A model generated the notes under the pieces. The model ran no database searches. It was given only the letters and a program-made list of their open reading frames with translations, and was not told the DNA's origin. Source: Chitinophagaceae bacterium (GTDB lineage: Bacteria; Bacteroidota; Bacteroidia; Chitinophagales; Chitinophagaceae). From it: 64,000 nt of DNA. Both the position numbers and the translations under genes were made by a program. This document shows positions 24,860-34,345 of the stretch, piece by piece. Each line of letters opens with the position of its first letter. The stretch's first letter is position 1. Location: the NCBI GenBank assembly GCA_004173355.1, contig SEAD01000018.1, positions 1 to 64,000 of the forward strand, given 5' to 3'.

Positions 24860-26026
24860 ATGAATCTCTTTGATGTCTATCCCCTGCAAGATGTTACCAT
24901 TGTAAAAGCCAAAGGATCCTATGTTTGGGATGACAAAGGCGAACAATACCTCGACCTGTATGGCGGCCATGCCGTGATCAGCATCGGGCATACACATCCG
25001 CACTGGGTGCAGCGCGTGGAAGACCAGCTGGAAAAACTGGCGTTCTATTCCAATTCAGTCAAACTGCCCATCCAGCAGGAACTGGCGACCAAACTGGGAA
25101 AAATTTCCGGGAAAGAAGACTACCAGCTGTTCCTCTGCAACAGTGGCGCGGAAGCAAATGAAAACGCACTCAAACTGGCCTCCTTCCACAACGGTCGCAA
25201 AAAGATAATTGCATTCAGCAAAGCATTCCATGGCCGTACGTCACTGGCAGTAGCCGTGACCGATAATAAAGCCTACACCGCACCCGTCAACGAAACGGAC
25301 AATGTAACCTTCCTGCCCTTCAATGATGAAGCAGCACTGGAAGCAGAATTTAAAAAACATGGTGCGGAAATTTCTTCCGTGATCATCGAAGGGATCCAGG
25401 GTGTGGGTGGTATCAATGTGGCCAGCGACGCATTTCTCAAACTGATCCGTGCGCTCTGCGACAAACATGGTGCAGTATATATCGCCGATTCAGTACAGTG
25501 CGGATATGGTCGCAGCGGGAAATTTTTCAGCCACGATTTCGCAGGTGTCAATGCCGATATCTATACAATGGCCAAGGGAATGGGCAATGGCTTCCCGGTA
25601 GCCGGGCTGATCATCACGCCAGCAATCGCCGCAAAATACTTCCAGCTGGGTACCACATTCGGCGGCAACCCGCTTGCCTGCGCAGCCGCGCTGGCCGTAC
25701 TCGAAACCATTGAAGAAGAAAAACTCATGGGGAATGCAGTGATGATCGGCAAATACCTGCGGGACGAACTGGCAAAAATCCCCGGTATCAAAAATGTCCG
25801 CGGCCGTGGCCTGATGATCGGGTTTGATGTGAGCGAAAAACTGAAGGACCTCCGGAAAAACCTGCTGACGGAACAGAAAATTTTCACCGGCGAAGCAAAA
25901 CCAAACGTCATCCGACTCCTGCCATCACTCGGCCTGAAAAAACGCGATGCCGAATCCCTGATCGAAGCGATCCAGGAAGAAGTGGCGAGGCTCGAAGAAA
26001 CCCCGGCAGCAGCACAGGAAGCATAA
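24860..26026 (+). CDS. argD: N-acyl-ornithine aminotransferase
   Basis: PLP-dependent class III aminotransferase giving N-acyl-ornithine from the semialdehyde. Seen: YLDLYGGHAVISIGHTHPHW, FLCNSGAEANENALKLA, AFHGRTSLA, the PLP-Lys segment YTMAKGMGNGFPVAG, and GTTFGGNPLACAAALAVLE. Length 388 aa from ATG 24860, which begins the conserved MNLFDVYPL; the open frame extends 15 codons further upstream without family similarity. The Gly/Lys loop is canonical. Confidence 0.94.
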   Translation: MNLFDVYPLQDVTIVKAKGSYVWDDKGEQYLDLYGGHAVISIGHTHPHWVQRVEDQLEKLAFYSNSVKLPIQQELATKLGKISGKEDYQLFLCNSGAEANENALKLASFHNGRKKIIAFSKAFHGRTSLAVAVTDNKAYTAPVNETDNVTFLPFNDEAALEAEFKKHGAEISSVIIEGIQGVGGINVASDAFLKLIRALCDKHGAVYIADSVQCGYGRSGKFFSHDFAGVNADIYTMAKGMGNGFPVAGLIITPAIAAKYFQLGTTFGGNPLACAAALAVLETIEEEKLMGNAVMIGKYLRDELAKIPGIKNVRGRGLMIGFDVSEKLKDLRKNLLTEQKIFTGEAKPNVIRLLPSLGLKKRDAESLIEAIQEEVARLEETPAAAQEA

Positions 26027-26044
26027 TATAAAAACAAACATCCA

Positions 26045-27001
26045 GTGAAACAGTTTATCTCTGTTAATGATGTGGATGATATCGATGCCCTCGTAAAACA
26101 GGCGCGTCTTTACAAAGCATCCCCTTATACTGATAACTCCCTTGGCACCAACAAACGCATTGGCTGCCTGTTCCTCAATCCCAGCATGCGCACACGCCTG
26201 AGTACCCAGATTGCAGCGCAGAACCTGGGTATGGAAGCCATTATATTCAATATAGGTAGCGAAGGCTGGGCACTCGAATTCGAGGAAGAAGCGATCATGA
26301 GCGGCTCCACCGTTGAACATGTAAAGGATGCCGCCCCAATTTTCGGGAAGTATTTTGATATCCTCGCCATCCGCACCTTCCCTTCGTTGAAAAACAAGGA
26401 AGATGATTACAGCGAACTTTATATCAGACAGTTTATCAAATACGCAGGGATACCGGTAGTCAGCCTGGAAAGTTCCACGCTCCATCCCCTCCAGTCACTG
26501 ACCGATATCATCACCATTGAAGAGAATATGCCAGTGGGACGCAAGCCGAAGATTGTGCTCAGCTGGGCTCCGCATGTGAAACCATTGCCGCAATGTGTGG
26601 CCAATAGTTTTTCCCAATGGGTCAATGCATGGGGCAAGGCAGATTTTGTGATCACACATCCGGAAGACTATGAATTGAGCGGGGAATTTACCGCAGGCGC
26701 TACCATCACACATAACCAGGACGAAGCGTTGAAAGACGCAGATTTCGTGTATGTGAAAAACTGGAGCACCTATACCGACTATGGCAAGATCTACGAAAGC
26801 GACCCAAAATGGATGCTGACCAATAAAAAACTGGAACAGACCAATAATGCCAGGGTCATGCATTGCCTGCCCGTCAGGAGGAATGTGGAACTGAGCGACG
26901 AAGTACTCGACGGGCCCAACAGCCTTGTCACACAGGAAGCATCCAACCGCGTATGGGCTGCACAGTCGGTGCTTTCACGGATACTCAAAACCAATGGATA
27001 A
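26045..27001 (+). CDS. argF': N-acyl-ornithine (probably succinyl) transcarbamylase
   Basis: A transcarbamylase acting on N-acyl-ornithine rather than ornithine, as in Bacteroides fragilis ArgF' (N-succinylornithine) and Xanthomonas (N-acetyl). The carbamoyl-phosphate loop reads LNPSMRTRLST instead of the OTCase STRTR, and ESSTLHPLQSLTDI and MHCLPVRRNVELSDEVLDGP are typical. The acyl-specificity loop is near GWALEFEEEAIMSG and STVEHVKDAA. Length 318 aa, GTG start at 26045. It overlaps argB by 8 nt. Succinyl preference is inferred from taxonomy and cluster, not from a residue I can verify. Confidence 0.9.
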   Translation: MKQFISVNDVDDIDALVKQARLYKASPYTDNSLGTNKRIGCLFLNPSMRTRLSTQIAAQNLGMEAIIFNIGSEGWALEFEEEAIMSGSTVEHVKDAAPIFGKYFDILAIRTFPSLKNKEDDYSELYIRQFIKYAGIPVVSLESSTLHPLQSLTDIITIEENMPVGRKPKIVLSWAPHVKPLPQCVANSFSQWVNAWGKADFVITHPEDYELSGEFTAGATITHNQDEALKDADFVYVKNWSTYTDYGKIYESDPKWMLTNKKLEQTNNARVMHCLPVRRNVELSDEVLDGPNSLVTQEASNRVWAAQSVLSRILKTNG

Positions 27002-27788
27002 ACTTTATATAATCAAGATCGGTGGTAATATCATCGATAATGAAACGAAGCTGGACAGCTTCCTGAGCGATTTTTCATCCGTTGAAGGAAAAAAAATCCT
27101 CGTCCATGGAGGTGGCAAACTGGCTACCAGGCTCGCCGGACAGATGGGTGTGCAGCAGCAACTGGTGGATGGACGCCGGATCACCGACGCAGAAACACTG
27201 AAGATCGTAACCATGGTGTACGCGGGAGAGATCAACAAGAATATCGTGGCCAGCCTGCAGTCAAAAAACTGCAACGCACTTGGTCTTACCGGCGCCGATG
27301 GGAATGTGATCCTTGCGCACAAACGCCGGCATGCATCGATGGACTATGGATTTGTAGGTGATGTGGATGCCGTCAATTCCGCACTGGTGACGCAGTTGCT
27401 GCAGCTCGGGCTTGCACTGGTTTTTGCACCCCTGACCCACGACCGGCAGGGACAGTTGCTCAACACCAATGCCGATACCATTGCACAGGAACTCGCGAGG
27501 GGGCTCAGCGACAGTTTTGATGTGGAACTGATCTATTCCTTTGAGAAAAAAGGGGTGCTCCTGGATGCAAATGATGATGATACTGTAATCCCCCGGATCA
27601 GCCCTGCTTACTACCAGGAACTGAAGTCGGAAAAGAAAATATTTGAAGGCATGATCCCGAAGATGGACAATGCCTTTACGGCCCTCAACAGTGGCGTGCG
27701 GAAAGTGATCATTGGCAATGCCGAGGAACTTCCCGCGCTGGTGCAGGGCATGGCAGGTACCACGATCTCCCTGGAAGAAAACAGATGA
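26994..27788 (+). CDS. argB: N-acyl-glutamate kinase
   Basis: Amino-acid kinase that phosphorylates N-acyl-glutamate. Motifs: YIIKIGGNIIDN, ILVHGGGKLATRLAGQMG, NALGLTGADGNVI, LNTNADTIAQELA and GVRKVIIGNAEEL. Length 264 aa is typical. The start is ATG 26994, overlapping the last 8 nt of the transcarbamylase gene (translational coupling). The open frame extends upstream through that gene but is not family-like there. The argE/argH fusion follows 71 nt later. Confidence 0.95.
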   Translation: MDKLYIIKIGGNIIDNETKLDSFLSDFSSVEGKKILVHGGGKLATRLAGQMGVQQQLVDGRRITDAETLKIVTMVYAGEINKNIVASLQSKNCNALGLTGADGNVILAHKRRHASMDYGFVGDVDAVNSALVTQLLQLGLALVFAPLTHDRQGQLLNTNADTIAQELARGLSDSFDVELIYSFEKKGVLLDANDDDTVIPRISPAYYQELKSEKKIFEGMIPKMDNAFTALNSGVRKVIIGNAEELPALVQGMAGTTISLEENR

Positions 27789-27859
27789 GCTGCTGATGAA
27801 TGGATCCCGGCAGCAACAGGTCCTGTAAGCCAGGCGACATACGCGTTAAAGCGGAAATT

Positions 27860-30196
27860 ATGAGCGGAAAAACGGATACATATTTTGATTCACTGGCCCC
27901 TGCATCACTCAACCAGCTGGCGGATGATGCAGTAAAATTGCTGTCATCCCTGATCAGCACCCCTTCCTTCAGCAGGGAAGAACGGGACACCGCAGCGATC
28001 CTCAGCACCTTCCTCGAAGCCCGGGGTGTGCAGGTCGAACGGCTGGGCAATAACGTATCTGCCCGCAACCTCCATTTCGACAGCACAAAACCTACCATAC
28101 TGCTCAACTCACACCATGATACCGTCAAACCCAATCCGCAATACAGCAGGGATCCTTTCTCCCCGATAGTGGAAGACGGGAAATTATACGGTCTTGGTTC
28201 CAATGATGCCGGCGGTTGCCTTGTGGCACTGCTGGCGGTATTCCTGCACTATTACCAACGGACCGACCTGCGGTACAACTTCTTTTTTGCCGCAACAGCG
28301 GAAGAAGAGATTTCCGGTACGGGTGGTATCGAACTGCTGTTGCCACAACTGCCACCGATCGATTTTGCGATTGTCGGTGAACCCACACTGCTGCAGATGG
28401 CCGTGGCAGAACGCGGACTGATGGTGCTGGATTGCATCAGCCAGGGCCGTGCCGGCCATGCCGCGCGGAATGAAGGCGAGAATGCGCTATACAAGGCAAT
28501 AGATGATATCAACTGGTTCAGGAATTATACGTTTGATGAAGTATCACCCCTGCTTGGCCCGTCGAGGATGAATGTAACAGTGGTCGAAACCGGTAACAAA
28601 GCGCATAATGTTGTACCCGACTCCTGCCACTTTGTAGTGGATGTCCGGGTAAACGAATTATATACATTTGAGGAAGTCCTTGAATTGGTGAGGCAGCATA
28701 CTTCCTCCGATGTGAAAGCCCGTAGCATGCGGCTCCGGAGCACTTCCATCCCGCTGGATCATCCGGTTGTAAAAGCCGGGAGCAGTCTTGGCCGGAGCCA
28801 TTATGGTTCACCCACCACATCCGACAAGGCACTGATGCCATTCCTTTCGCTGAAGATGGGACCTGGTGATTCCGCCCGCAGCCATACCGCAGATGAGTAT
28901 ATTTACATCCGCGAAATTGGTGAAGGCATGGAAATGGATCAGTACCTTGCAGCGTTTGATGTGCTGGGATCACTGGCACATACCCAGATGCTGAAATCGG
29001 TTGGCCTGCTCACGAAAGATGAGTGGTTGTCACTTCAGACGGAATTACGTGCTATCTACAAACAGGTGGCGGAAGGCGGCTTCACATTACAGGATGATGT
29101 GGAGGATATCCATTCACAGGTGGAACTGCTGCTGACCGAACGACTGGGTGATACGGGTAAAAAAATCCATAGCGCCCGCAGCCGCAACGACCAGGTACTG
29201 GTGGATATAAAACTATACCTGCGGCATGAACTGGAAGAAACGGCGAACGCAGTATTACCCTTTTTTACTTTACTGCAGGAACAAAGCGAAAAATATAAAG
29301 GTCATCTCTTTCCGGGTTATACCCATTTGCAGCTGGCCATGCCTTCCTCCTTTGGACTCTGGTTTGGCGCTTATGCCGAAAGCCTCGTTGACGACCTGAT
29401 TACGCTCCGCGCAGCATATGATGTGGTGAATAAAAATCCGCTTGGCTCCGCAGCCGGGTATGGATCTTCCTTTCCGATCAACCGTACGCTGACCACTTCC
29501 CTGCTGGGTTTCGAAGACCTGAATTACAATGTGGTATATGCACAGATGGGTCGGGGCAAAGCCGAACGGATTGTTGCACAGTCCATCGCCAACATCGCCG
29601 ATACACTTGCACGCCTCAGCATGGATGCCTGCCTCTACCTCAACCAGAACTTCGGGTTTGTGAGTTTCCCGCCGGAACTGACCACAGGCAGCAGCATCAT
29701 GCCGCATAAAAAAAACCCGGATGTGTTTGAGCTGATCCGTTCGCATTGCAACCGCCTCCGCGCATTACCGAATGAAATCATGATGATGACCACCAACCTG
29801 CCATCCGGTTACCATCGCGACCTGCAATTGCTGAAAGAACACCTGTTCCCCGCATTTGCCCAGTTGCGTTATTGCCTGCAGATGGCCGGACTGATGCTCT
29901 CCAATATTTCCATCCAGGAAAATATCCTGCAGGATGAGAAATACAAATACCTGTTTAGTGTGGAAGAAGTAAATAAACTTGTACTCGATGGCACTGCTTT
30001 CCGTGATGCCTATAAAAAAGTCGGACTGGAAATCGAAGCGGGGAATTTTACCTACGATACCAACGTGAACCATACGCATGAAGGGAGCATAGGCAACCTC
30101 AACACAAAAGAAATCGCTGCGCAGATGACGCGGGTAATGGATTCTTTCCCGTTTGATAAAGTGAATGGGGCTATTGCAAAACTGGCGGGGATCTGA
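27860..30196 (+). CDS. argE-argH: ArgE-type deacylase fused to argininosuccinate lyase
   Basis: One uninterrupted 778-codon frame. Residues 1 to about 358 are an M20 N-acyl-ornithine/citrulline deacylase with all metal-site motifs (LLNSHHDTVKP, LGSNDAGGC, TAEEEISGTGG, IVGEPT, ARSHTADEYIY). Residues about 359-778 are argininosuccinate lyase with SARSRNDQVLVDI, FPGYTHLQLAMPSSFG and signature TGSSIMPHKKNPDVFEL. At the joint (28925-28940, GMEMDQYLAAFDVLGS) the usual last dozen or so residues of ArgE, the intergenic DNA and roughly the first 25-30 residues of ArgH are absent. It may be a genuine fusion, a recent in-frame deletion, or an assembly error. Start chosen at ATG 27860. Confidence 0.88.
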   Translation: MSGKTDTYFDSLAPASLNQLADDAVKLLSSLISTPSFSREERDTAAILSTFLEARGVQVERLGNNVSARNLHFDSTKPTILLNSHHDTVKPNPQYSRDPFSPIVEDGKLYGLGSNDAGGCLVALLAVFLHYYQRTDLRYNFFFAATAEEEISGTGGIELLLPQLPPIDFAIVGEPTLLQMAVAERGLMVLDCISQGRAGHAARNEGENALYKAIDDINWFRNYTFDEVSPLLGPSRMNVTVVETGNKAHNVVPDSCHFVVDVRVNELYTFEEVLELVRQHTSSDVKARSMRLRSTSIPLDHPVVKAGSSLGRSHYGSPTTSDKALMPFLSLKMGPGDSARSHTADEYIYIREIGEGMEMDQYLAAFDVLGSLAHTQMLKSVGLLTKDEWLSLQTELRAIYKQVAEGGFTLQDDVEDIHSQVELLLTERLGDTGKKIHSARSRNDQVLVDIKLYLRHELEETANAVLPFFTLLQEQSEKYKGHLFPGYTHLQLAMPSSFGLWFGAYAESLVDDLITLRAAYDVVNKNPLGSAAGYGSSFPINRTLTTSLLGFEDLNYNVVYAQMGRGKAERIVAQSIANIADTLARLSMDACLYLNQNFGFVSFPPELTTGSSIMPHKKNPDVFELIRSHCNRLRALPNEIMMMTTNLPSGYHRDLQLLKEHLFPAFAQLRYCLQMAGLMLSNISIQENILQDEKYKYLFSVEEVNKLVLDGTAFRDAYKKVGLEIEAGNFTYDTNVNHTHEGSIGNLNTKEIAAQMTRVMDSFPFDKVNGAIAKLAGI

Positions 30197-30251
30197 TCAG
30201 CTGCGTCGGAAATGGCATAAGCGACATGTGCCCTGGCGTCCCGATCATTTT

Positions 30252-31619
30252 CTACAACCCATATTTATCCACCAGGTACACCAATGCCGCCATATTGACT
30301 GCCCCCAGCAGCAGTTCACGTTTGTTTACATTTTCAAACACATCATTCCTGGTGTGATGGATATCAAAATAACGTTGCGTGTCCGGTTCAAGCCCGGCCA
30401 GCGGCACCTGCAATAACTTATTCAGTGGCGCGATATCCGTGCCGCCGCCGCCATTGCTGAAACTTCCGCCGCCATAGGGTTCCAGTAACGCTTTCCATGT
30501 ATTCAGCTTTGTCCAGGCATCCGGAGGTACGGTAAATCCAAAGCCCCTTGGAGTAAAACCGCCGCCATCACTCTCCAGCGCAAATACATGCTGTTCGTTC
30601 TTTTCCTTTGCTTCCTCTGCGTATTTCTTTCCGCCACGTGCGCCATTTTCTTCGTTGGCAAACAAGACAAAACGGATCGTATGTTTTGGTTTGAATCCAA
30701 GGGCTTTGAAACTCCGGAGTATTTCGATCGTCTGCACACAACCGGTACCATCATCATGTGCACCTTCACCAAGATCCCAGCTGTCGAGGTGCCCTCCGAT
30801 TGTGATGATCCGGTCCGGGAATTCCGAGCCCGTTATTTCACCGATAACATTATGTCCGACAGTATCCGGCAGGAAATGTCCGTTGGTTTTCATGGTGACT
30901 GTTACTTCTCCCTTCGCAAGCTGCTGGCTGAGCCAGTCGGCGTCTTTTAACCCGATGGCCACCGCAGGGATTTTCGCAAAGCTGCTATCGTACCCCATTC
31001 CGCCGGTATGCGGATAGTTATCGGTTGCTGACGACATGCTGCGGACGATGGTGGCCTTCGCCCCATACTTTGACCCAGCAGATGGTCCGCCACCCCGATA
31101 TTTTACTGCATCCACGTATGCTTCGAATGTGCGGACATAATCCTCGCGGAACCGGTAGTTATAAAAAACGATTTTCCCTCTCACCTGTTCCTTTTTTGCT
31201 TCAAGGTCGGCGTAGCTGCCTACTTCGATCACCCCTGCGGTTACACCGGCTTTCCCGGTACCGATCGAGTTCCCAAGTGCCAGCACGTCAAGGCTCCGGG
31301 GCTTCGATCCTTTTGGCGCATACAATAGCTGGTCCTTTCCACCCCGCACCCACCTCGGCACCATACATTCCTGCAGCCAGGCCTTATCCGCCCCTGCAGC
31401 AGCCATCTGTACCCTGCCCCAGTTTTCCGCCTTTACCATACCAGGTGAACCCGCAAGGCGGTTACCAATCCCCTTGGTCAGCTCCCGCAGCTGGTCGTAT
31501 GCCTTGCTATTAACGAGGATCTCGGTTGATATTTTACGGATAAACAGGGAATCATCCTGCTGGGCTTCCAGCCCGTTAAACAGGAAAAGGGCTATAACGG
31601 CCGCAAGGTATTTTCTCAT
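30252..31619 (-). CDS. Secreted M28-family peptidase (carboxypeptidase Q-like)
   Basis: Exported zinc peptidase of 455 aa with a signal peptide (MRKYLAAVIALFLFNGLEA). A PA-like insert lies in the first half. The M28 catalytic core has ITIGGHLDSWDLGEGAHDDG (His, Asp, bridging Asp), FANEENGARGG (catalytic Glu and ligand Glu) and a late DIHHTRNDVFENV (His ligand). The order fits carboxypeptidase Q/plasma glutamate carboxypeptidase-like enzymes that act on dipeptides. It converges on the arginine cluster with 55 nt between. Confidence 0.9.
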   Translation of the reverse strand: MRKYLAAVIALFLFNGLEAQQDDSLFIRKISTEILVNSKAYDQLRELTKGIGNRLAGSPGMVKAENWGRVQMAAAGADKAWLQECMVPRWVRGGKDQLLYAPKGSKPRSLDVLALGNSIGTGKAGVTAGVIEVGSYADLEAKKEQVRGKIVFYNYRFREDYVRTFEAYVDAVKYRGGGPSAGSKYGAKATIVRSMSSATDNYPHTGGMGYDSSFAKIPAVAIGLKDADWLSQQLAKGEVTVTMKTNGHFLPDTVGHNVIGEITGSEFPDRIITIGGHLDSWDLGEGAHDDGTGCVQTIEILRSFKALGFKPKHTIRFVLFANEENGARGGKKYAEEAKEKNEQHVFALESDGGGFTPRGFGFTVPPDAWTKLNTWKALLEPYGGGSFSNGGGGTDIAPLNKLLQVPLAGLEPDTQRYFDIHHTRNDVFENVNKRELLLGAVNMAALVYLVDKYGL

Positions 31620-31739
31620 GAAATCAATTTAGGGAATCTTTCCGTAAATGGGTTAAGGCTTAAATAATTAAGACTGGCTGCCAACCTTACTCCCGCAAAA
31701 CTGTTAACTTAGTCGTCCCCTACCGGGACATATACCTTT

Positions 31740-32882
31740 ATGAATATTGGAATTGTTTGTTACCCGACCTTTGGCGGAAGCGGCGTCCTGGCTACCGAAC
31801 TGGGCAAGGCGCTCGCGCAGAAGGGCCATTCCGTGCATTTTATCACCTACCAGCAGCCCGTCCGGCTGACCGGATTTATCCCGAATATATATTACCACGA
31901 AGTTCAGGTGCCGACCTATCCGTTGTTCGACTACCCCCCGTATGAGACGGCCCTTGCCAGCACCATGGTCCATGTAATCAAGAGCAATAACCTCGACCTG
32001 CTTCACGTACACTATGCCATCCCGCACGCATCGGCTGCGTACATGGCGAAACAGATCCTGGCAAAAGAAGGACGATCCATTCCCGTTGTCACTACCCTTC
32101 ACGGCACGGATATCACACTCGTGGGCCGCGACAAAACCTATGCTCCGGTAGTCGCATTTTCCATCAATCAGAGTGATGCCATCACCGCAGTGTCGCAGAA
32201 CCTCCGCGATGAAACTTTCAAGAGTTTCCCGATCGAAAAAGACATTGCCGTTATCTACAACTTCGTGGATGTGGAGCGTTTCAGCCGCAAACCGATCGAT
32301 GCATTCCGGCGCGTGATTGCACCAAATGGCGAACGCATCCTGATCCACGCATCCAATTTCCGAAAAGTAAAAAGGGTGCAGGACGTGGTACGGATTTTTG
32401 CACAGGTCATAAAGGAAATCCCTTCTAAATTACTGTTCGTCGGGGATGGTCCCGAACGATCCACTGCGGAAGACCTTGCACGTGAACTCGGCGTAGGGGA
32501 TGATATCCGTTTTGTGGGCAAACAGGAACAGATGGAAGATATTCTGGCCATCGGGGACCTGTTCCTGCTTACCTCTGATTACGAAAGCTTTGGCCTCGCC
32601 GCCCTCGAAGCAATGGCTGCTGGTGTGCCTGTGGTGTCAACTAATGCCGGTGGTCTCGGGGAAATCAACATCAATGGCGAGACCGGATACATGTCAAACG
32701 TGGGCGATATCGATTCGATGTCGGCCCAGTCGCTTGCAATACTCAAAGATGACAACATTCTCAAGGGATTTAAGGAACGTGCCTCGGCACATGCATTGAA
32801 ATATGATATCCGGAATATCATCCCGCAGTATGAGACTTTATACGAACAATGTTTCGAACGCGGCCGGGCCGTGGTTCAATAA
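31740..32882 (+). CDS. bshA: N-acetyl-alpha-D-glucosaminyl L-malate synthase
   Basis: Glycosyltransferase family 4 enzyme that joins UDP-GlcNAc and L-malate in the first step of bacillithiol synthesis. The N terminus (MNIGIVCYPTFGGSGVLATE) and LLHVHYAIPHASAAYMA are characteristic of BshA. The GT-B C-terminal domain contains HASNFRKVKRVQDVV and the nucleotide-sugar EX7E region SDYESFGLAALEAMAAGVPV. Length 380 aa matches. The other bsh genes are not in this window. A TACCTTTA box overlaps the ATG itself, so the promoter may lie elsewhere in the 120-nt divergent gap. Confidence 0.94.
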   Translation: MNIGIVCYPTFGGSGVLATELGKALAQKGHSVHFITYQQPVRLTGFIPNIYYHEVQVPTYPLFDYPPYETALASTMVHVIKSNNLDLLHVHYAIPHASAAYMAKQILAKEGRSIPVVTTLHGTDITLVGRDKTYAPVVAFSINQSDAITAVSQNLRDETFKSFPIEKDIAVIYNFVDVERFSRKPIDAFRRVIAPNGERILIHASNFRKVKRVQDVVRIFAQVIKEIPSKLLFVGDGPERSTAEDLARELGVGDDIRFVGKQEQMEDILAIGDLFLLTSDYESFGLAALEAMAAGVPVVSTNAGGLGEININGETGYMSNVGDIDSMSAQSLAILKDDNILKGFKERASAHALKYDIRNIIPQYETLYEQCFERGRAVVQ

Positions 32883-32914
32883 AAAAAAGCAATCCGGACC
32901 GGATTGCTTTTTTT
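32881..32914. terminator. Bidirectional terminator between bshA and the EnvC-like gene
   Basis: An A-run (32881-32888), an 11-bp inverted repeat (AAGCAATCCGG with CCGGATTGCTT) and a T-run to 32914. The symmetry suits termination of both converging genes. Confidence 0.88.
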
Positions 32915-32932
32915 ATATGTTGTTTGATAAAC

Positions 32933-34267
32933 TTACCTTCTCAACCATCCGGCAGGATTTGTTTCCTGCAACTCATTCATCAGTACGAAGTCGATCTGGC
33001 CACCACTGCCTTCCTCATTCTCGCCGGCCTTCCCGATCAGCTGCCCGGTCTTCACGGCCATCCCTTTCGTAACCGAACAGTTGCTCAGGTTACCATAAGT
33101 GGTGTAGTACTTACCATGTTTGATGGTCACAGCCATACCATCGCCATAATTATATACCGCGGCAACAGTGCCGTCAAATACCGCCTTTACCGGTGCACCC
33201 GCAGGTGTACCCAGTGTGAGTCCGGGGTTTACCCCTGTGATCTTGTCACCGATATTATACTTGCCGAAAGGGATCATTACAATCGCACGGTCAACCGGCC
33301 AGGGGAGTTTCCCGCGGCTGCTGGCAAAGTCGTTACCCAGGCGCTCATCGCTTGCATTCACCTCGAGGTAACTCGCTGTGGTTTTTTTCTCCGGGGCAGC
33401 AGTGGTTTTCGGGGCAGCTGCTGTGCTGCTGTTATTGTTTGTTGCAGGTTTCGGGGGCGCTGCAATATTCGCTGCCTTAATTTTTTCTTCTTCGGCTTTC
33501 CTCAGCGCTGCAAGACGTTGCTCTTCTTTCTTCGCCGCTTCGATCTCGCGGCGTATGATGGCCGTGATTGCATTTTTCAGCGACTGGTCACGTTTTTTCT
33601 TGTTAGTGATCTGACCCTGCAATTCCTTTTCCTGTGATTTCAGCCTCGCGAGTACCTGCTCTTTGTCTTTTTTCTGTTCGGCGAGCTCGTTCCGCTGTTT
33701 GCCCTGCTCCTGCAGTGCATTGCTCTTTTGTTGTTTCCGGCCAACCTGTGCCTGTTGTTTCTCCTTGATCACCTGTGCAGTTGCCCTGATGTCGCCAATC
33801 TGTTTCTCACGGAACTGGCGATAACTTTTCAGGTACGATACCCGGCGCAGCGCATCATTAAAACTATTGGCGGAAAAAATAAAGTTTACGTAGTCGAAGC
33901 TGCTGCGGTTCTTATATGCATACACCACAGTACGGGCGTACTGCGACTTCAATGTGTCAAGCTGTTTTTCCAAACGATAGATTTCTATATTGCTGAGGTA
34001 AATATCATCATCAATATACCGAAGCTCTTTATTTGTATTGGAGATCAGGCGCTCCTGGAGCTCCACTTTCCTGCGGGCCATGTTGGCCTGCGCCAGGGAT
34101 TGTTTCGTCTGTCCTTTTACCTGGTTATATACTCCCTGGATCTCCTTCAGTTCATTCTGGATTTCGCGGCGTTCGCGTTCGAGTTCCGCCTTTTCAGTTG
34201 CCGGGTTCTGGGCCAATACCCAGCCTGTCGTCAATGTCAGGATGACTGTAACAAGGAGTTTTTGCAT
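32933..34267 (-). CDS. EnvC-like protein with degenerate M23/LytM domain
   Basis: Exported 444-aa protein: signal peptide (MQKLLVTVILTLTTGWVLA), a long coiled coil (about residues 25-250, Glu/Lys/Gln-rich), a low-complexity Ala/Pro/Lys linker and a C-terminal LytM domain. The zinc ligands of active M23 peptidases are missing. NPGLTLGTPAGAPV stands where a His/Asp pair is expected, and GGQIDFVL where HxH occurs, though IKHGKYYTTYGNLS is kept. This is the layout of EnvC/NlpD-type amidase activators, so regulation of peptidoglycan amidases at division is plausible. Start moved to ATG 34267. Confidence 0.87.
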   Translation of the reverse strand: MQKLLVTVILTLTTGWVLAQNPATEKAELERERREIQNELKEIQGVYNQVKGQTKQSLAQANMARRKVELQERLISNTNKELRYIDDDIYLSNIEIYRLEKQLDTLKSQYARTVVYAYKNRSSFDYVNFIFSANSFNDALRRVSYLKSYRQFREKQIGDIRATAQVIKEKQQAQVGRKQQKSNALQEQGKQRNELAEQKKDKEQVLARLKSQEKELQGQITNKKKRDQSLKNAITAIIRREIEAAKKEEQRLAALRKAEEEKIKAANIAAPPKPATNNNSSTAAAPKTTAAPEKKTTASYLEVNASDERLGNDFASSRGKLPWPVDRAIVMIPFGKYNIGDKITGVNPGLTLGTPAGAPVKAVFDGTVAAVYNYGDGMAVTIKHGKYYTTYGNLSNCSVTKGMAVKTGQLIGKAGENEEGSGGQIDFVLMNELQETNPAGWLRR

Positions 34268-34345
34268 CTGTTTTGTGTTTTTCGGTGCAGGAACCTGCTT
34301 TGGCAGGTCATCCTTTAACGCCGGTGAAACCAATAAATTATGCCC

